A program made the translations under genes and the position numbers. The notes below the pieces were generated by a model. It saw nothing but the letters and a program-made list of their open reading frames with translations. It made no database searches and was not told the origin of the DNA. Positions 15,201-26,100 of a stretch of DNA of 64,000 nt are shown one piece after another (position 1 is the first letter of the stretch; each line of letters starts with the position of its first letter). This stretch comes from 2-01-FULL-45-10 sp964433975. GTDB taxonomy: Bacteria > Omnitrophota > Gorgyraeia > 2-01-FULL-45-10. The stretch lies in contig CAYSSS010000002.1 in assembly GCA_964433975.1 (NCBI GenBank), positions 1 through 64,000 of the forward strand, written 5' to 3'.

Positions 15201-18200
15201 TTCTATCGGTTCGGTCTCAGGACTGGGTGACGGCACAGTATTATTTTCTGAATATAAAACCGATGGAACATATTTTAACAAGGTAATGGGCGCCAGCGGG
15301 CCTTTGATGGATATAACAATAGCGCCTTCATTGGGCGCCGGGTCCACCTATTCAGTTCAGAATGTCGTACCTCTCGGGGACGGTACTTTCGCCATTTCGG
15401 GGTGGGAAACGCTTAATGGCTCTTATTCTCAGTTTGCGACGCAGGTATCCAAACAGCAGGTTCCGGCAGCCGAACCCGTTACCTACACCTACAACATAGA
15501 ATCAACTGACACCGGCTTCAAGATAACTCTGGCTGACACCGGCTCCGTAGCAGCGGTTATCCCAAGGAATTCGCCGCCTTCCACAGTTACGATAAACGGC
15601 GTGACGTTCGACGTGTCTGTCGCGAACGGCGAGCTCACATTGACAGCGCCGGATTTGTTTGACACGACGGTCAACGCCACCCAGATATCATCCAGCGTAA
15701 ATAATTATCAGAACGTATATGTTAACGGCATGAGCCTGTTGGTGGAAGGCGATACCACGGGGAATACCTTTGTTATACATGAGGCGACATCCGGCACTTC
15801 TTATACGATAACGAGGTTCGGTATTCCGCAGACGCTCACTTTCAGCGGCAATACCGTAATAGCCGGATTCGCCGCAAACGGAGACCTCGTAATAACGCTG
15901 CCGCAATCATCCATAGATATAGGCGGAATGCCGTATATCGTTAGCTATAATTACCAGACAGATTCATTTATCCTCGATAACGGGACAGCTCAGATCGCTA
16001 TTGCGCGGCAGCAGCTGCCGTTCGATCTTGTCCTTGGTGCTGTCACTTATCAGGTATCTTTTACAGACGGAAAACTGGTGTTTGACAATAGCGCCGTCGT
16101 AGCAAGCGTTGCCATAGACCAGAACTTCCCTATATATACAAGCACGTTTGGAATGGGGGCGTCTGAGAGCGATGCTGCGCCTGCGCCGGGAAGCGATTTC
16201 TATTACTTCCTCGATGAGCACGCCTATCCTGCATGGTGGGATGACTACCTCGGCCAGGACATACCGGATTACCTCAAGAAGAGCTACCAGACGCTCGTAT
16301 TCGACAACTTCGTCCCAGACTACATGAGAAAGAGGTCAGATTATGTATATGCGCTCGATGCGATCCAAAAACAGATAATGGCGGCGCGCAGGGAATATGA
16401 GGACGGCATGGACGATCTCATAGAATCGTGCAAAGAAGCGAAATATGGTGTCACTGTAACGATCAAATCGAATGATGGTACGGAGACACTCAAGAGAGCT
16501 TTGAGTTATATAGCAAGGACTGATTCGGATCCGTTTGTGTTTGAAGACGGCAACAAGGTAGCTAACTATAAAGAGAATCAGAAGATCGATGCGCAATATT
16601 TCAAGGCAAGTGTGCTTCTACAGGTGTGGAAAAAAGCGCTTGCGTCGGAGGACGGCACAATAGCGGATACCGATATAACCAGGGTGCTTAATAATATAGA
16701 AGAGCACGTATATACAAAGCGGATAATCGAACAGGAACTTCTCGAGCGTATTATGGAATTAGTGCCCGAAGGATCAAGAGAGCGTGTTAAAGAAGCGATC
16801 TTCAGCGAAATGATGAACCTGCACCTGCATTGGTATAGTGACCACACGTTCGATATCGCCACTAAAGCTGATAACGGCACATATAGTTACGGTTCAGCCG
16901 ATGACCTTATAGAGTATGCGATACAGCATGCGGGTCTGGAATTATCTGTTGGGCTCGGCGAAACGCCGGATGACGTGAAGTGGAGGGTTATAAGTGCGTT
17001 GGACGCATTGGCGGGAGACTCTTATACAGGACCTGATGATGTGGGTAGCGTGAACGGTATATTATACCAGGGACAGCTTAATTATCTCCAGCTAAAGTGG
17101 AGAAGCGAGCATGACTGGTATGCGTATGAACTTCCCGCCGCTGTTAAAACAGAATTAAAAAATGACGCCAAGGACTATGTTATAACGAAGATAGAACTTG
17201 CCAAGAGCACGGTTGAAGGGCTTTTCTCAAAGATTACCACAGATTTACTTGATCAAGTCACAGATGTTGAGCTGCGCAGAAAAGTAGCGCAGGACCTTGT
17301 CACGTACGGATATTTATATGATGAGGGTGCCAGCGCCGGACATTGGGTAGAAGGCCTGTATCCGACAACCGGATTTTTCGGCCATATGGGTACCGACAAT
17401 ATACTTGATCCTATTGATAATACCGTAAGAGAGACAAGAGAGGCGATTAAAGATGAAGTCAAGGACTGGGTAGAAAGTGAAGTCACGCAAGAAGACAGAG
17501 AGATGCCCGCTAACGCACGGCCCGACTATCAGGATGCGCTAAAGAGCCTACCGTCAAAGGCGGATGTGCTGTATATTTCAAAAACCGATGAGGGGATAGT
17601 AAGTAATATTAAGAAGCAGAAGTTAGGTGGTAGGGAAGAAGGCTATATGCGGCTTCTTAGAAGCATATTGCCCGAAAATTACAATTATCTAAAGGAATCC
17701 GAAGCAATGCCCGGTGAAGTCAGGGATCAGGAAAAAGCGAGGTCCGAACGCATCTATAATAGGGATGACGAGTTGATGAACGAGAGAATAGACAACCTGG
17801 CTAATTGGTGGGTGAATCAAAGTTCGAACCTGATCAATGACACGCCTTCGCTCTACAGCGTCCAGAGCATGTATGATCCGGCGAAAGGATTCTTAAGTAC
17901 CATAGCTAAGGGTGACACGCTTGTGCAGTTTGGTGAACATCGGGCAAACGGACAACTCGTGCCGAATATCACAATAGATCCGTTCAAGGGCCAGGTGCAG
18001 GAAGCGTTCTACGGTTATAACCGAATGAACGTTGTAGAAAAAGGACTGACACCACTATATGAAAAATTTGGCCTATTGAGCCCTGTGAAGAGCGGATCTC
18101 TTGAATTATCCATGGACACGAGGGGCCGCCCGCGGCTCCTGCTCGACGGCAAGCGTATCCTCGGCGGCATCAAGGCAGGGATCTTCGCGACTATTTTTGG

Positions 18201-21200
18201 CAACCTCTCGTTCTGCGTGGAAGCCTTTAACGCGGTGACAGGCTTCTATATAAGTTCTCAGAATAATACGCAGCAGGGTATTATGATACGGGTTTACAAG
18301 AATGCCGTAACTGCCACCTCCAGCCTGTTTAAAATGCTCTCTCAAAAAGGCAAGCTTGTTCGTGCAGAGTTCTTCCATTACGACTTCTACGGCAAGCTCG
18401 TCGCGGTCGGAAAATTCATCGATTACGGCACACGCGGAAAGAAGCGCTACCTGCAGGAGTACGGGGACCTATATACAGGATTCATGCTATCCACCGAAGC
18501 GTTCTACGACAGGATAAAAACCCTCTACGCTGAAGTAACCAGCCAGGGCAGATTTACATACTTAACATTATCAGAATTATTCAACGGTACCATGAAACTG
18601 ATGGTATGGGGCCTGAGCCTTGTGGAAAAACTGATGGGCATTGATATTAGCGGCGTATGGAAGTTTAAAGTCATTGCCGAGCCGGGCCTTAGCGTGTCGG
18701 AAGCGTATCTAATGAAAAATCATGGCAGCCGCACAAACGATATCATAGTTCTCTACAAGGCTGAAATAGGCGCTCTGAACAGCGAGGGCGGGTTTAAGCT
18801 GCCCGGCTGGCAGATAGACGAAGAGACCGGGTTGCGTAGGAACACGGAGGGAGTCTCTATTATTGATTCGGAGGAGAAGGGCTTTGCGCTCTTGTTGTAC
18901 GATAACGCAGGAAGGATAGCTCAGGTTGCCTCCAAATATTATGACGAGGAACTTACGCAGGCACAGCGCGACCAGCGGGATGAATTTATGGAGATAAACC
19001 CCGGCATGGATCCATCGACCCTATTATTGCAGGGAGGCAAATTTGTGAGATTCGCCGGTAAATATACTGATGATACAGGTAATTCCTGGCACAGCGCATT
19101 CATGCAGCTCGGGACCGATAATGCCGGTAAGGCCGTGGAGACGCCATATTCCGCCAGATGTTATGAGTATATGGTTGGAGGCAGGGTATATAAGGGCAAT
19201 TTTGAGCTGAGTATGATGCTTGAGAGGCCGGGCCTCGCTAAGGCCGCCGACCAAGTCGAGCGTGTTGGAAAAGAACTGGATCAAGCCAAGGGCGAGTTTG
19301 CAAATGCCGCGACAATAGGCGATAAGATAGAGGCTGGATTAAAGATCGCTTCATTGGAGGTAAGGCTATTTATGGCCAAAGCCGAACTGGAAGCGGCCAA
19401 AGCCGCGCCGGTCGAAGCCATGGCCATAGTGCAGGGTGAATTAGGAAAAGAAGATGCCGTTAGAGAGGGCGGTACGTTATTCTATCACGATGTCATCGCA
19501 GGCAAGGGCGTTTCGATAGGTACAAGGATCGGCTCAGCAACATATAACGGCTCAAAGATAGATAACACTGTAGAATGGCGCGGCGGAGCCCGAAACGGCT
19601 TGATGACCGGGACAATGGAAATTATTACAGTCAGCGGAAAGAGAGATATAGCGGTACATGGGTCATTGGGCAGTCTATCGGGTAACTTGCTGGAGCTCTT
19701 TACCGAGCCGATAGCTTTAGGCGGCGGTGTATACGCGACCATAAACCTGATGGATGAGCAGGGGAATGTTATTACAGATGAAAGGATAGCAAAAATACTC
19801 AGTGCGACCATTGCGATTAACGATCGCGCTCCGCCTGTCCAGATCTCGGAACTCGCCACCCAATCCGCGAATCTCATGTCCGAGACGTCGGACTTAAGGA
19901 CCCAGATAGCTGAACTCCAATCCATACCCGCCAAATTTGATCTTAAAAAACTTACTATCCTCCAAGATAGATTGCGGGATGTCACTACCCAGCTTAATGA
20001 TACGCTTGCCGAACTTAATCAAAAGACCAACCAGTGGGAAAGTGCTAATCCCGAAAAAATAGACGCGCCAGCCACAGAAAGATCTTTACGCGCTGCCGGC
20101 GCGGAACCGGGACGGGCTACCTTTACAAGAACCTCTCGAGACGGTAACTGGTCATGGACGGTCGGCATGAGCAAACAAGGCATTTATGCGGCACTATCCC
20201 GCATAGACGAATACGGATTCCGTGCCACATCAATGGATCTCGTAAGGAACGGTGCTATAGATGCCGAACTATTCGGCGCATTCACTACGGCGACCACGCA
20301 GGCAATTGAAAAATGCGGCACATTCGCAAATCCGTTCGCTATGGCAGTGGTAACATCCGTTCTCAGGGATAAGCTGGGAGATAGCCTTAAAGAAGCATTC
20401 CAGGCAAACGTTGCCGACGCAAACGGTAAAGCGGTAGGCAAAATCACCGTTCAATACAACGGCCAGGAGAAGAAGGTCGAAGGGTCGGTCGAGCGTATAG
20501 TGTACGATGCCAAAGGACGCGTGGCCGTGGAGAGCAATATCTATGATAATGAGACGGGCTCATTGAAACTTACAGGCGGCCAATTAGCGAGGGTCAGCGA
20601 AGTTGTGTCTAAGACCAATTTTTCCGATCCTTTGTCGGCGGTGGCATTTGGCAATGCCATAGAGAAGATATGCGGAGTTGGAGAAAAAACTCCGGTGACT
20701 TTGCTAACATTCGTAGCGCACGACGAAACGGGTAAGGCGATTGCGGTATTTGGAAGCGAATGGGATGCGGGAAAGAACTGCGTCATGCCGGTATTTGAAA
20801 AGATAGTCTCTCTTAAGGACGGAAAGAGCATGACGACGGGCAATTTGATATGGCTGGATAAATCAGGAAATCCCGCTTATTCTGCAAAGATTAGTAAAAT
20901 ATTGATCAGCACCATTACAGAAGCGGATAGATTGCCCGGCGGCATTGCATCTCCGGAGGGTATCAGATATTTCAACGATAATGTAGCAAAGCGGCTCGCT
21001 CAGTTTATGGTGCAGGAAGAAGGGGTCCAACCGAAGCAGGGTGCGGGCGGCTTTATGGGCAGGATATTTGAGAAGTTGATCGGCGGAACCGTTGCGCGCG
21101 CGCTGATAGCGCTTTCGGACAATATCAAGACGTTAGTCCCGGCCATCATGAACCGGATATCCGGCATCGGCTTCGGCATCCTCTCTTCAGTGGGCATCAA

Positions 21201-22748
21201 ATATTTCTTCGATGCTTTAGCGGCACGGTTCAGCCCGTCTGTTACAAAAGGATGGATGACGCAGTTACGGCAGGGCATCTCCGGATTGATGGGCAGCATC
21301 TTTAAGAGCGCGTTGACAGCCATTTCGGATGATATTAAGGCGCTTGCCACAATTGCGCTTAGTCCGATATTCGGCGCCGCTATCGGTATCATCATTCCTA
21401 ATCTATTAGTGAGCATGCAGCTCGACAAGAGGCTTACGGCACCCAGGAGTTTAAATGAGCGCCTCACCGAAAGCAATCTCGCGTTCTCCGTATCCGACAA
21501 GCAAGGCCGGACAATCTATCAGGGCGTCATAGGTAAAGTCGTGCGCGCTTACGATTATGGGCCGGAAGGTAGTCTCGGATTCAGAGATTTTGCGGTAATG
21601 GGCGGAAGATTGGACATCACTTCGTTAAAACTATTCCTCGCCTCTTCAAAAGCAACGATAGAAAAATTCGGGACATTGGGGACCGTAGATGCTGCAAGGT
21701 TCTTCGCGGAAACGTTCGAAAGCGGGGCCGGAGCAGAACTTAAACAATCGTTTGTTGCCCAGTTCTTTAACGGGCGCGGTGAGGCGGTCGCTATAGCAGG
21801 AATAGTGATATCGAAAAGCGGCGAGAGATTTACCGTGGTCCAGGAAGGTGAACTTAGAAAAGTAGGGGATAAGTCACTCACCACTTATTTCAATATGAGA
21901 AGGGAATTTGTAGGCAGCCAGGTATTGGAATTGACCAAGGAAGGTATAAGAATAAAAGTAGCCGGCAAAGAAGTAAAGACGCTCCAGGGAGTATATCATG
22001 CTATCACGCTCGGTCAGAGCCTGCAGTTGGGCTCGCCTCTTGCCCAGGAATTATTCAAGGAAGAAGCAGGCCAGTTAGTCCTTGTCGCAGGCGGCCAGAT
22101 CGTCTCGTTCGATAGGATGGTCACGCTACCATCAGGCAAAAAAGCAAACGCATGGGTTTATCAGGAAGGTAATCTCAAGAAAACGGGCGATGAATTTATA
22201 ACGACCATTTATGATAGAAGCGGAAATATCATCGGTAATTATGTGTTGGAAATGACTGAAAGAGAAGTTATCCTAAGGCAAGCAGAAGGCGTAGCTTATG
22301 GTGAACTAGCCAACTATATAGTGAACGGTAAGTTTGATGTAAAAGGATTTACCGCTGCTTTAGAGGGTGTGAATAGTATTATGCCTGTATTAAGCGAACG
22401 GGCAAAGAATGACGAGACTAACCTGCAGGTATTCTTAGGAGCCCTCGGAGTAGCTGCCAGCTATGTAAAAGATGGTAAGTTCGATGATGCTGGCTTCGAC
22501 GCAGCAATAACTGGCATAACAACAAGAATGCCTGTATTAAGCGAACGGGCAAAGAATGACGAGACTAACCTGCAGGTATTCTTAGGAGCCCTCGGAGTAG
22601 CTGCCAGCTATGTAAAAGATGGTAAGTTCGATGATGCTGGCTTCGACGCAGCAATAACTGGCATAACAACAAGAATGCCTGTATTAAGCGAATGGGCAAA
22701 GAATGACGAGACTAACCTGCAGGTATTCTTAGGAGCCCTCGGAGTAGC
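208..22748 (+). CDS. Giant multidomain surface protein, middle part (gap 1 to gap 2)
   Basis: This is a continuous reading frame of about 7,500 codons, bounded by two N gaps and open at both ends, so no start or stop is visible. In order it holds IDGFGTVR repeats, YD-like beta repeats (to about 3660), three DxDxxGxxD calcium-type loops (4870-5067), long helical tracts (about 6650-8640), beta repeats (about 8900-10730), two LamG-like domains (11266-11997, 12931-13551), a propeller-like array (about 14270-15460), more beta repeats, helical regions, hydrophobic segments near 21100-21420 and a 49-aa tandem repeat. The composition is that of an exported adhesin or S-layer-like giant protein. No catalytic domain is recognised here. 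The reading frame continues after gap 2, so this and the 22850-45460 reading are parts of one gene. I am sure it is coding; the surface location is inference. Confidence 0.93.
1090..3660 (+). repeat. Degenerate YD/RHS-like beta repeats
   Basis: This part of the giant protein is a long run of loosely repeated units rich in Tyr, Asp and Gly. Typical blocks are TFYKGWKGVEIIDYQ, TFYAGEKGAELTDK and TTYFGTAGEEKID, followed by units with Tyr-rich strands such as YDYYYDSDNYDD. It resembles the YD-repeat style of RHS and teneurin-like shells but lacks an obvious RHS core end. It is probably a beta-solenoid or shell of the ectodomain; the family name is an inference from composition. Confidence 0.5.
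4870..5067 (+). other. Three calcium-binding-type DxDxxGxxD loops
   Basis: Three spaced copies occur: DSDNSGVPDSIE (4870), DTNENGVPDTWE (4939) and DNDLDGMPDIIE (5032). The Asp/Asn/Gly spacing is that of thrombospondin type-3 or EF-hand-like loops, common in secreted bacterial giant proteins, where calcium rigidifies the chain. They sit between the YD-like repeats and the helical stalk, so they could act as a calcium-dependent hinge. Confidence 0.7.
8900..10730 (+). repeat. Beta-strand repeats with I-x-G-x-x-Y motif
   Basis: Units of roughly 50-60 aa are built around a strand of the form (T/I)-I-(N/G/D)-G-x-x-(Y/F)-x-(V/A). Examples are TINGVTYTAS, RLHGVEYHTSV, INIDGKQFTVK, INLGGILYDVA and ITVNHIEYKIS. 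The same motif returns after the LamG domains (EIDGVLYDINM near 14060, TINGVTFDVSV near 15590, DIGGMPYIVSY near 15920). The pattern suggests a repeated beta-sandwich or beta-helix shaft interrupted by the lectin-like domains. Confidence 0.6.
11266..11997 (+). other. LamG-like (concanavalin A-type) domain 1
   Basis: The segment opens with LSLDGSGSYVELPYD and contains MTIETWIKP, HHIAITWVSSTG, LNIYIDGKQ, NLWLGATKY, FNGEMYDFAVYN and YYDFKDGTATDVSGHGNNG. These are the classic strand motifs of the bacterial LamG-like/laminin G family (jellyroll, usually carbohydrate- or protein-binding). It is embedded in the giant surface protein. A sugar-binding role is a family-level expectation; no ligand can be read from the sequence. 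Confidence 0.85.
12040..12900 (+). other. Beta-sandwich segments between the two LamG-like domains
   Basis: First comes a stretch with LSFRWNLSSGEGKSLRVYIDG, LGDHTIKWVYSN and TALIDDIKFIG, a pattern seen in accessory beta-sandwich domains of secreted bacterial proteins. It is followed by a domain with TQTVYLASELAAAG, GWYTFNFTVPFEWDG and NILIEISKDGS, resembling adhesin-associated sandwich domains. I do not assign families with certainty. Together with the flanking LamG-like domains they form a compact binding head. Confidence 0.5.
12931..13551 (+). other. LamG-like domain 2
   Basis: Motifs include GSFWYKANDTAGTQ, WYNVTYVLDITSHTFKLYYD, GEIDNVSFYDRAF and AYYSFNDGTARNEVG. This is the same strand order as the first LamG-like domain (tryptophan and tyrosine strand, YYDGK strand, GEIDNV strand and a terminal FNDGT stretch). 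It is a second, divergent copy of the jellyroll fold. Confidence 0.82.
14270..15460 (+). repeat. Propeller-like repeats with GDGxFAL motif
   Basis: A short turn motif recurs: MGDGRFAL (14485), LGNGKFAL (14842), MGNGLFAL (15067), LGDGTVLF (15223) and LGDGTFAI (15373). The segments between are of variable length and rich in beta and aromatic residues. Such GDGxFxL turns are typical of beta-propeller blades. The blade count is not certain from inspection. Confidence 0.55.
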
Positions 22749-23165
22749 NNNNNNNNNNNNNNNNNNNNNNNNNNNNNNNNNNNNNNNNNNNNNNNNNNNN
22801 NNNNNNNNNNNNNNNNNNNNNNNNNNNNNNNNNNNNNNNNNNNNNNNNAGCTGCCAGCTATGTAAAAGATGGTAAGTTCGATGATGCTGGCTTCGACGCA
22901 GCATTTGTCGCCGCACCAGTAATAGCAGATAAGTTAAAGCCTTATGCAACGAGCGGAGAGACTAACTTGCAGATATTTCTAGCAGCTTTAGGAATAGCAT
23001 ATAACTATACAATAGACGGTACGCTTGATAGCATTAAATTGGATAAAGCCATTGCGGACATATCTAACGATGCTATTATGGCTTCTTTAAGGAAGCAAGC
23101 ATTAAATGGAGAGACCAATCTGCAGTTATTGTCAATGGCACTCAGCACATATCAGCAGATGAACG
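22288..23165 (+). repeat. 49-aa (147-bp) tandem repeat spanning gap 2
   Basis: Complete units start at 22381 and 22528 and a third starts at 22675 and runs into the gap; a tail of another unit follows at 22850-22903. Each begins MPVLSERAKN and ends DAAITGITTR. The DNA is essentially identical between units, with Arg changed to Trp (cgg to tgg) in the third. A degenerate half unit precedes them (from 22288), and two divergent helical units follow (blocks GETNLQIFLAALG and GETNLQLLSMALS), so the array grew from an older helical repeat. Confidence 0.9.
22749..22848. other. Assembly gap (100 N) inside the 147-bp repeat
   Basis: There are exactly 100 Ns. The left flank ends ggagtagc and the right flank starts agctgccagc, overlapping by three bases in the repeat register. 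The true distance should be 147n minus 3 bp, which keeps the frame; 100 bp does not. The apparent stop just after the gap (about 22875) is therefore an artefact. Confidence 0.9.
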
Positions 23166-26100
23166 GTGTTCCCATTTACATAGATTCTAAACGTATCATC
23201 CATAAAGCGGATGATGGCAGCGAGATATGTGGCATCGGATTAGACAGCACATTGACGAATGCTGCGACTGGTCAACAACTTACGCTTAATGAAGCAATAA
23301 AATTAGGATTCGTTAGTGAGCAGCTCGCTGATTATATTCGAGCACAAGTTATGGGTGATGTAGATAAAAGGATTTCATATGTATTATCCCGGGAAGGCAC
23401 GACTTTAGCCAGAACGCAGAATGAATATATAAAAATACCGCAAGATACAAAAGAAGGCGCAAAAAAACTTATAGCAGATGTAGACCCTAAAAGTTATGTC
23501 ACATTCCATTTGACAGACGACGGCAAGCCATTTAGTTACTGTCCGTTTGAACGCACTCCGCTTCAACTGGCAATGCATATGGACCCAACTATTAAGACTA
23601 GAATAAATGAGGCAATAGCGTTTCTGGAGAAAAATGGAATTAAGGTCGAAGGCGAGGTTAATACGCCTGATAAAATATTAGAAATAGCGAATGCTTTACA
23701 TGCGCTGGCAATAAAAACCAAAGACAGATCTTTCTTTTTGCCTAAGACATCCGAGGAGGAAAAGGCTCTATGGAGTTTTCTTGTGCCATTCATGGATGTC
23801 AAGAGAATGCAATTAAATCAGGGAGGCTATAGGCTTCCACTATTTGGGTTTAGTGATGACGACAATATAGCATATCATGACGGTGCTACATTTAGTACGG
23901 AAAAAATCATATCGATCAGCGCCCTGATAACAGATATAGTTGGTGGCGGCGTCATGGAATCGTCTTTCACGATTAGAGACGGAAAGGAAGTCCATATCTC
24001 AATAAATGCTGATACTCCTGGTAGGATCCTTCAAATTGCCGCGATTCTTAAGTGCGGTGCAGTCACCAATAATGACCTTACGAAAGGAGTGAATGTGCGA
24101 TGTTATACAATAGCTTTCTCCGCAAACGACCCGCTAAGTATCAGTATATGGACTGAAGACGGTTTATTAAAAGACTTCTCGAGCGGCAAGCAGGAAAAGG
24201 TATTAAGCCAGCCTCGGGACGAGCGGCTCGTATCGGAGCTCCGCCAGCAAATAGCCCTGGGAAAGCTAGCGATGACTGTGAATACTAATCGTATTGAAGG
24301 AGATCAGCAGTTCGCCGAGAAATTGAAAGGCCTGGAAGCCGAGTTAAAGAAAGCGGAAGCGGATACCCTTACTAAGTATGTAAATGGCAATACGCCCGCC
24401 AAAATGTGCGTATTCTCTTTTGATCCCGAACAGAAGGGGAACCTGGAAATAAACGTAAAATTTAACAACGGCGGTTCATCTTATTATATATTCGGTAAAA
24501 CGAAAACATTTGTCTTCACCTACTCCTACGGAAAACTCCTGACCCAGATAACAGCTGACGCGATGGGCCGGACAACAGAATATTATGTCGTCAGAGAAGG
24601 AATTATTTTCGATACGAATGCGTGGGCCATAGGCACGTGGAAAGACGGGAGATTTACCCAGACTGTCGCAAAAAACATGACGCTTCAGCAAGATAGCAAC
24701 GGGAATATTTTGGCTACCTATGACGGAGCATTCAGGAGCGGAAGCGCCATCTTTGACGTAGTCGCGCACGCGCTCAGCATAGTAGGCATCGCTTCATTTT
24801 TCAGCGCAGATTACCCGAAATCGCTTAACGACGCATACGGAGAGCGGATCCAGGAGACGATAACATACAAAAATGGCGAATTCCAGAGATTGAATCGGGT
24901 GAATAGCTATGATGAGGGTCAGAGAGCTTTTGCGAAGTACGACGGCGCCGTACTTTTTGCTATCGGTGCGTGGATTGTCCATGGACCCGGACGTATCACA
25001 TGGAATGAGGCTATGGAAGAAGGAGTCAAGAACAGGGACAAAAAGATGTTTGGAGTGATCACATATGGTAATTGGGTCAATTTCATGGTTGACGTAGTTG
25101 CCATATTGGCCCCCGGCGCCATCGCCACTAGGCTAGCGAAAACGCTAGCGACAAGCACCAGACTGGCATTTTTAGTCAGGCCATTGATGTCCACAGAGGC
25201 CCTGGCAGCCATTGCAGCCAATCGCGGTTTCAGAGTGGCTATTGCCAGAGCCATTATACATAATCGCGTACTTGCAAGATTCCTAGGTGTTACTACAAGA
25301 AATTTTCATGCTGTGATCAATAACCTGTTATACGCCATGACTTTCCGCGGATTGATTGAAACAGGCTATCGCATAGGATATAGGTTTATGCTGAAGTTGC
25401 ACGCAGTCGGTCAAATTATCAGTCCTATAACTTCTGCCTTGCTCGGAGGTGACGCAGGTATGCAAGCAATGAGGCCCGGTATATTAAAGGGTATCGCGCA
25501 GATGTGTTACCAAATAGGCCAGGGCTCGCCAGGTAATACCCTGGTCCGGAATATTACTACACCAACAGGTTTGATATTTATAGGTGTATTTCATATCTTT
25601 GGGCCATTTCTCCACGCATTATCCGGATGGTCCGGTGCGAAATTCGGAGGAGCAGGGAAAATAATAACGGAATCCTCCGTAGTTTCCATGGTTTCCGGTA
25701 GAATAGATACAGCGCTATTGGTCCTCGGAGCGCGCGCTGCAGCATATATTAAGAAAGCCATGATCTGGACGTGGAAGACGGCAGGAAAGATTTGGAGATC
25801 TGAAATAGTGGGTGGATTCTTCGAGGAGTGCATAAAAGAGCCGATAATACAACATCTATTATTGTCTTTCTTGCCGGAAGATCTACAGGAATTTGTAGTC
25901 GAACTTTTTGATATAAACGGCGGCGGGACCTTCAGCCACAATCTTAGCATGCAAAAGGCGCGGCAGCACACAGCCGACGCCATACCTAAGCTGCAGGCGC
26001 GCATAACGGCGGAGACCGATCCTGTGAAGAGGTTTGAATTGAGCGCGGCGTTAGAGGCTCTGCAAAGGGCCGATACAAGTGACAGCGACGCTCAATTCCA

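Noticed and set aside
22749..22875. A stop codon near 22875 ending the first large reading frame
   Set aside because: It lies in the wrong frame after a 100-N gap; the repeat continues in frame 2 and the gene goes on to 45460.
22381..22903. CRISPR array
   Set aside because: The repeats are 147-bp direct coding units with no spacers and keep the reading frame.
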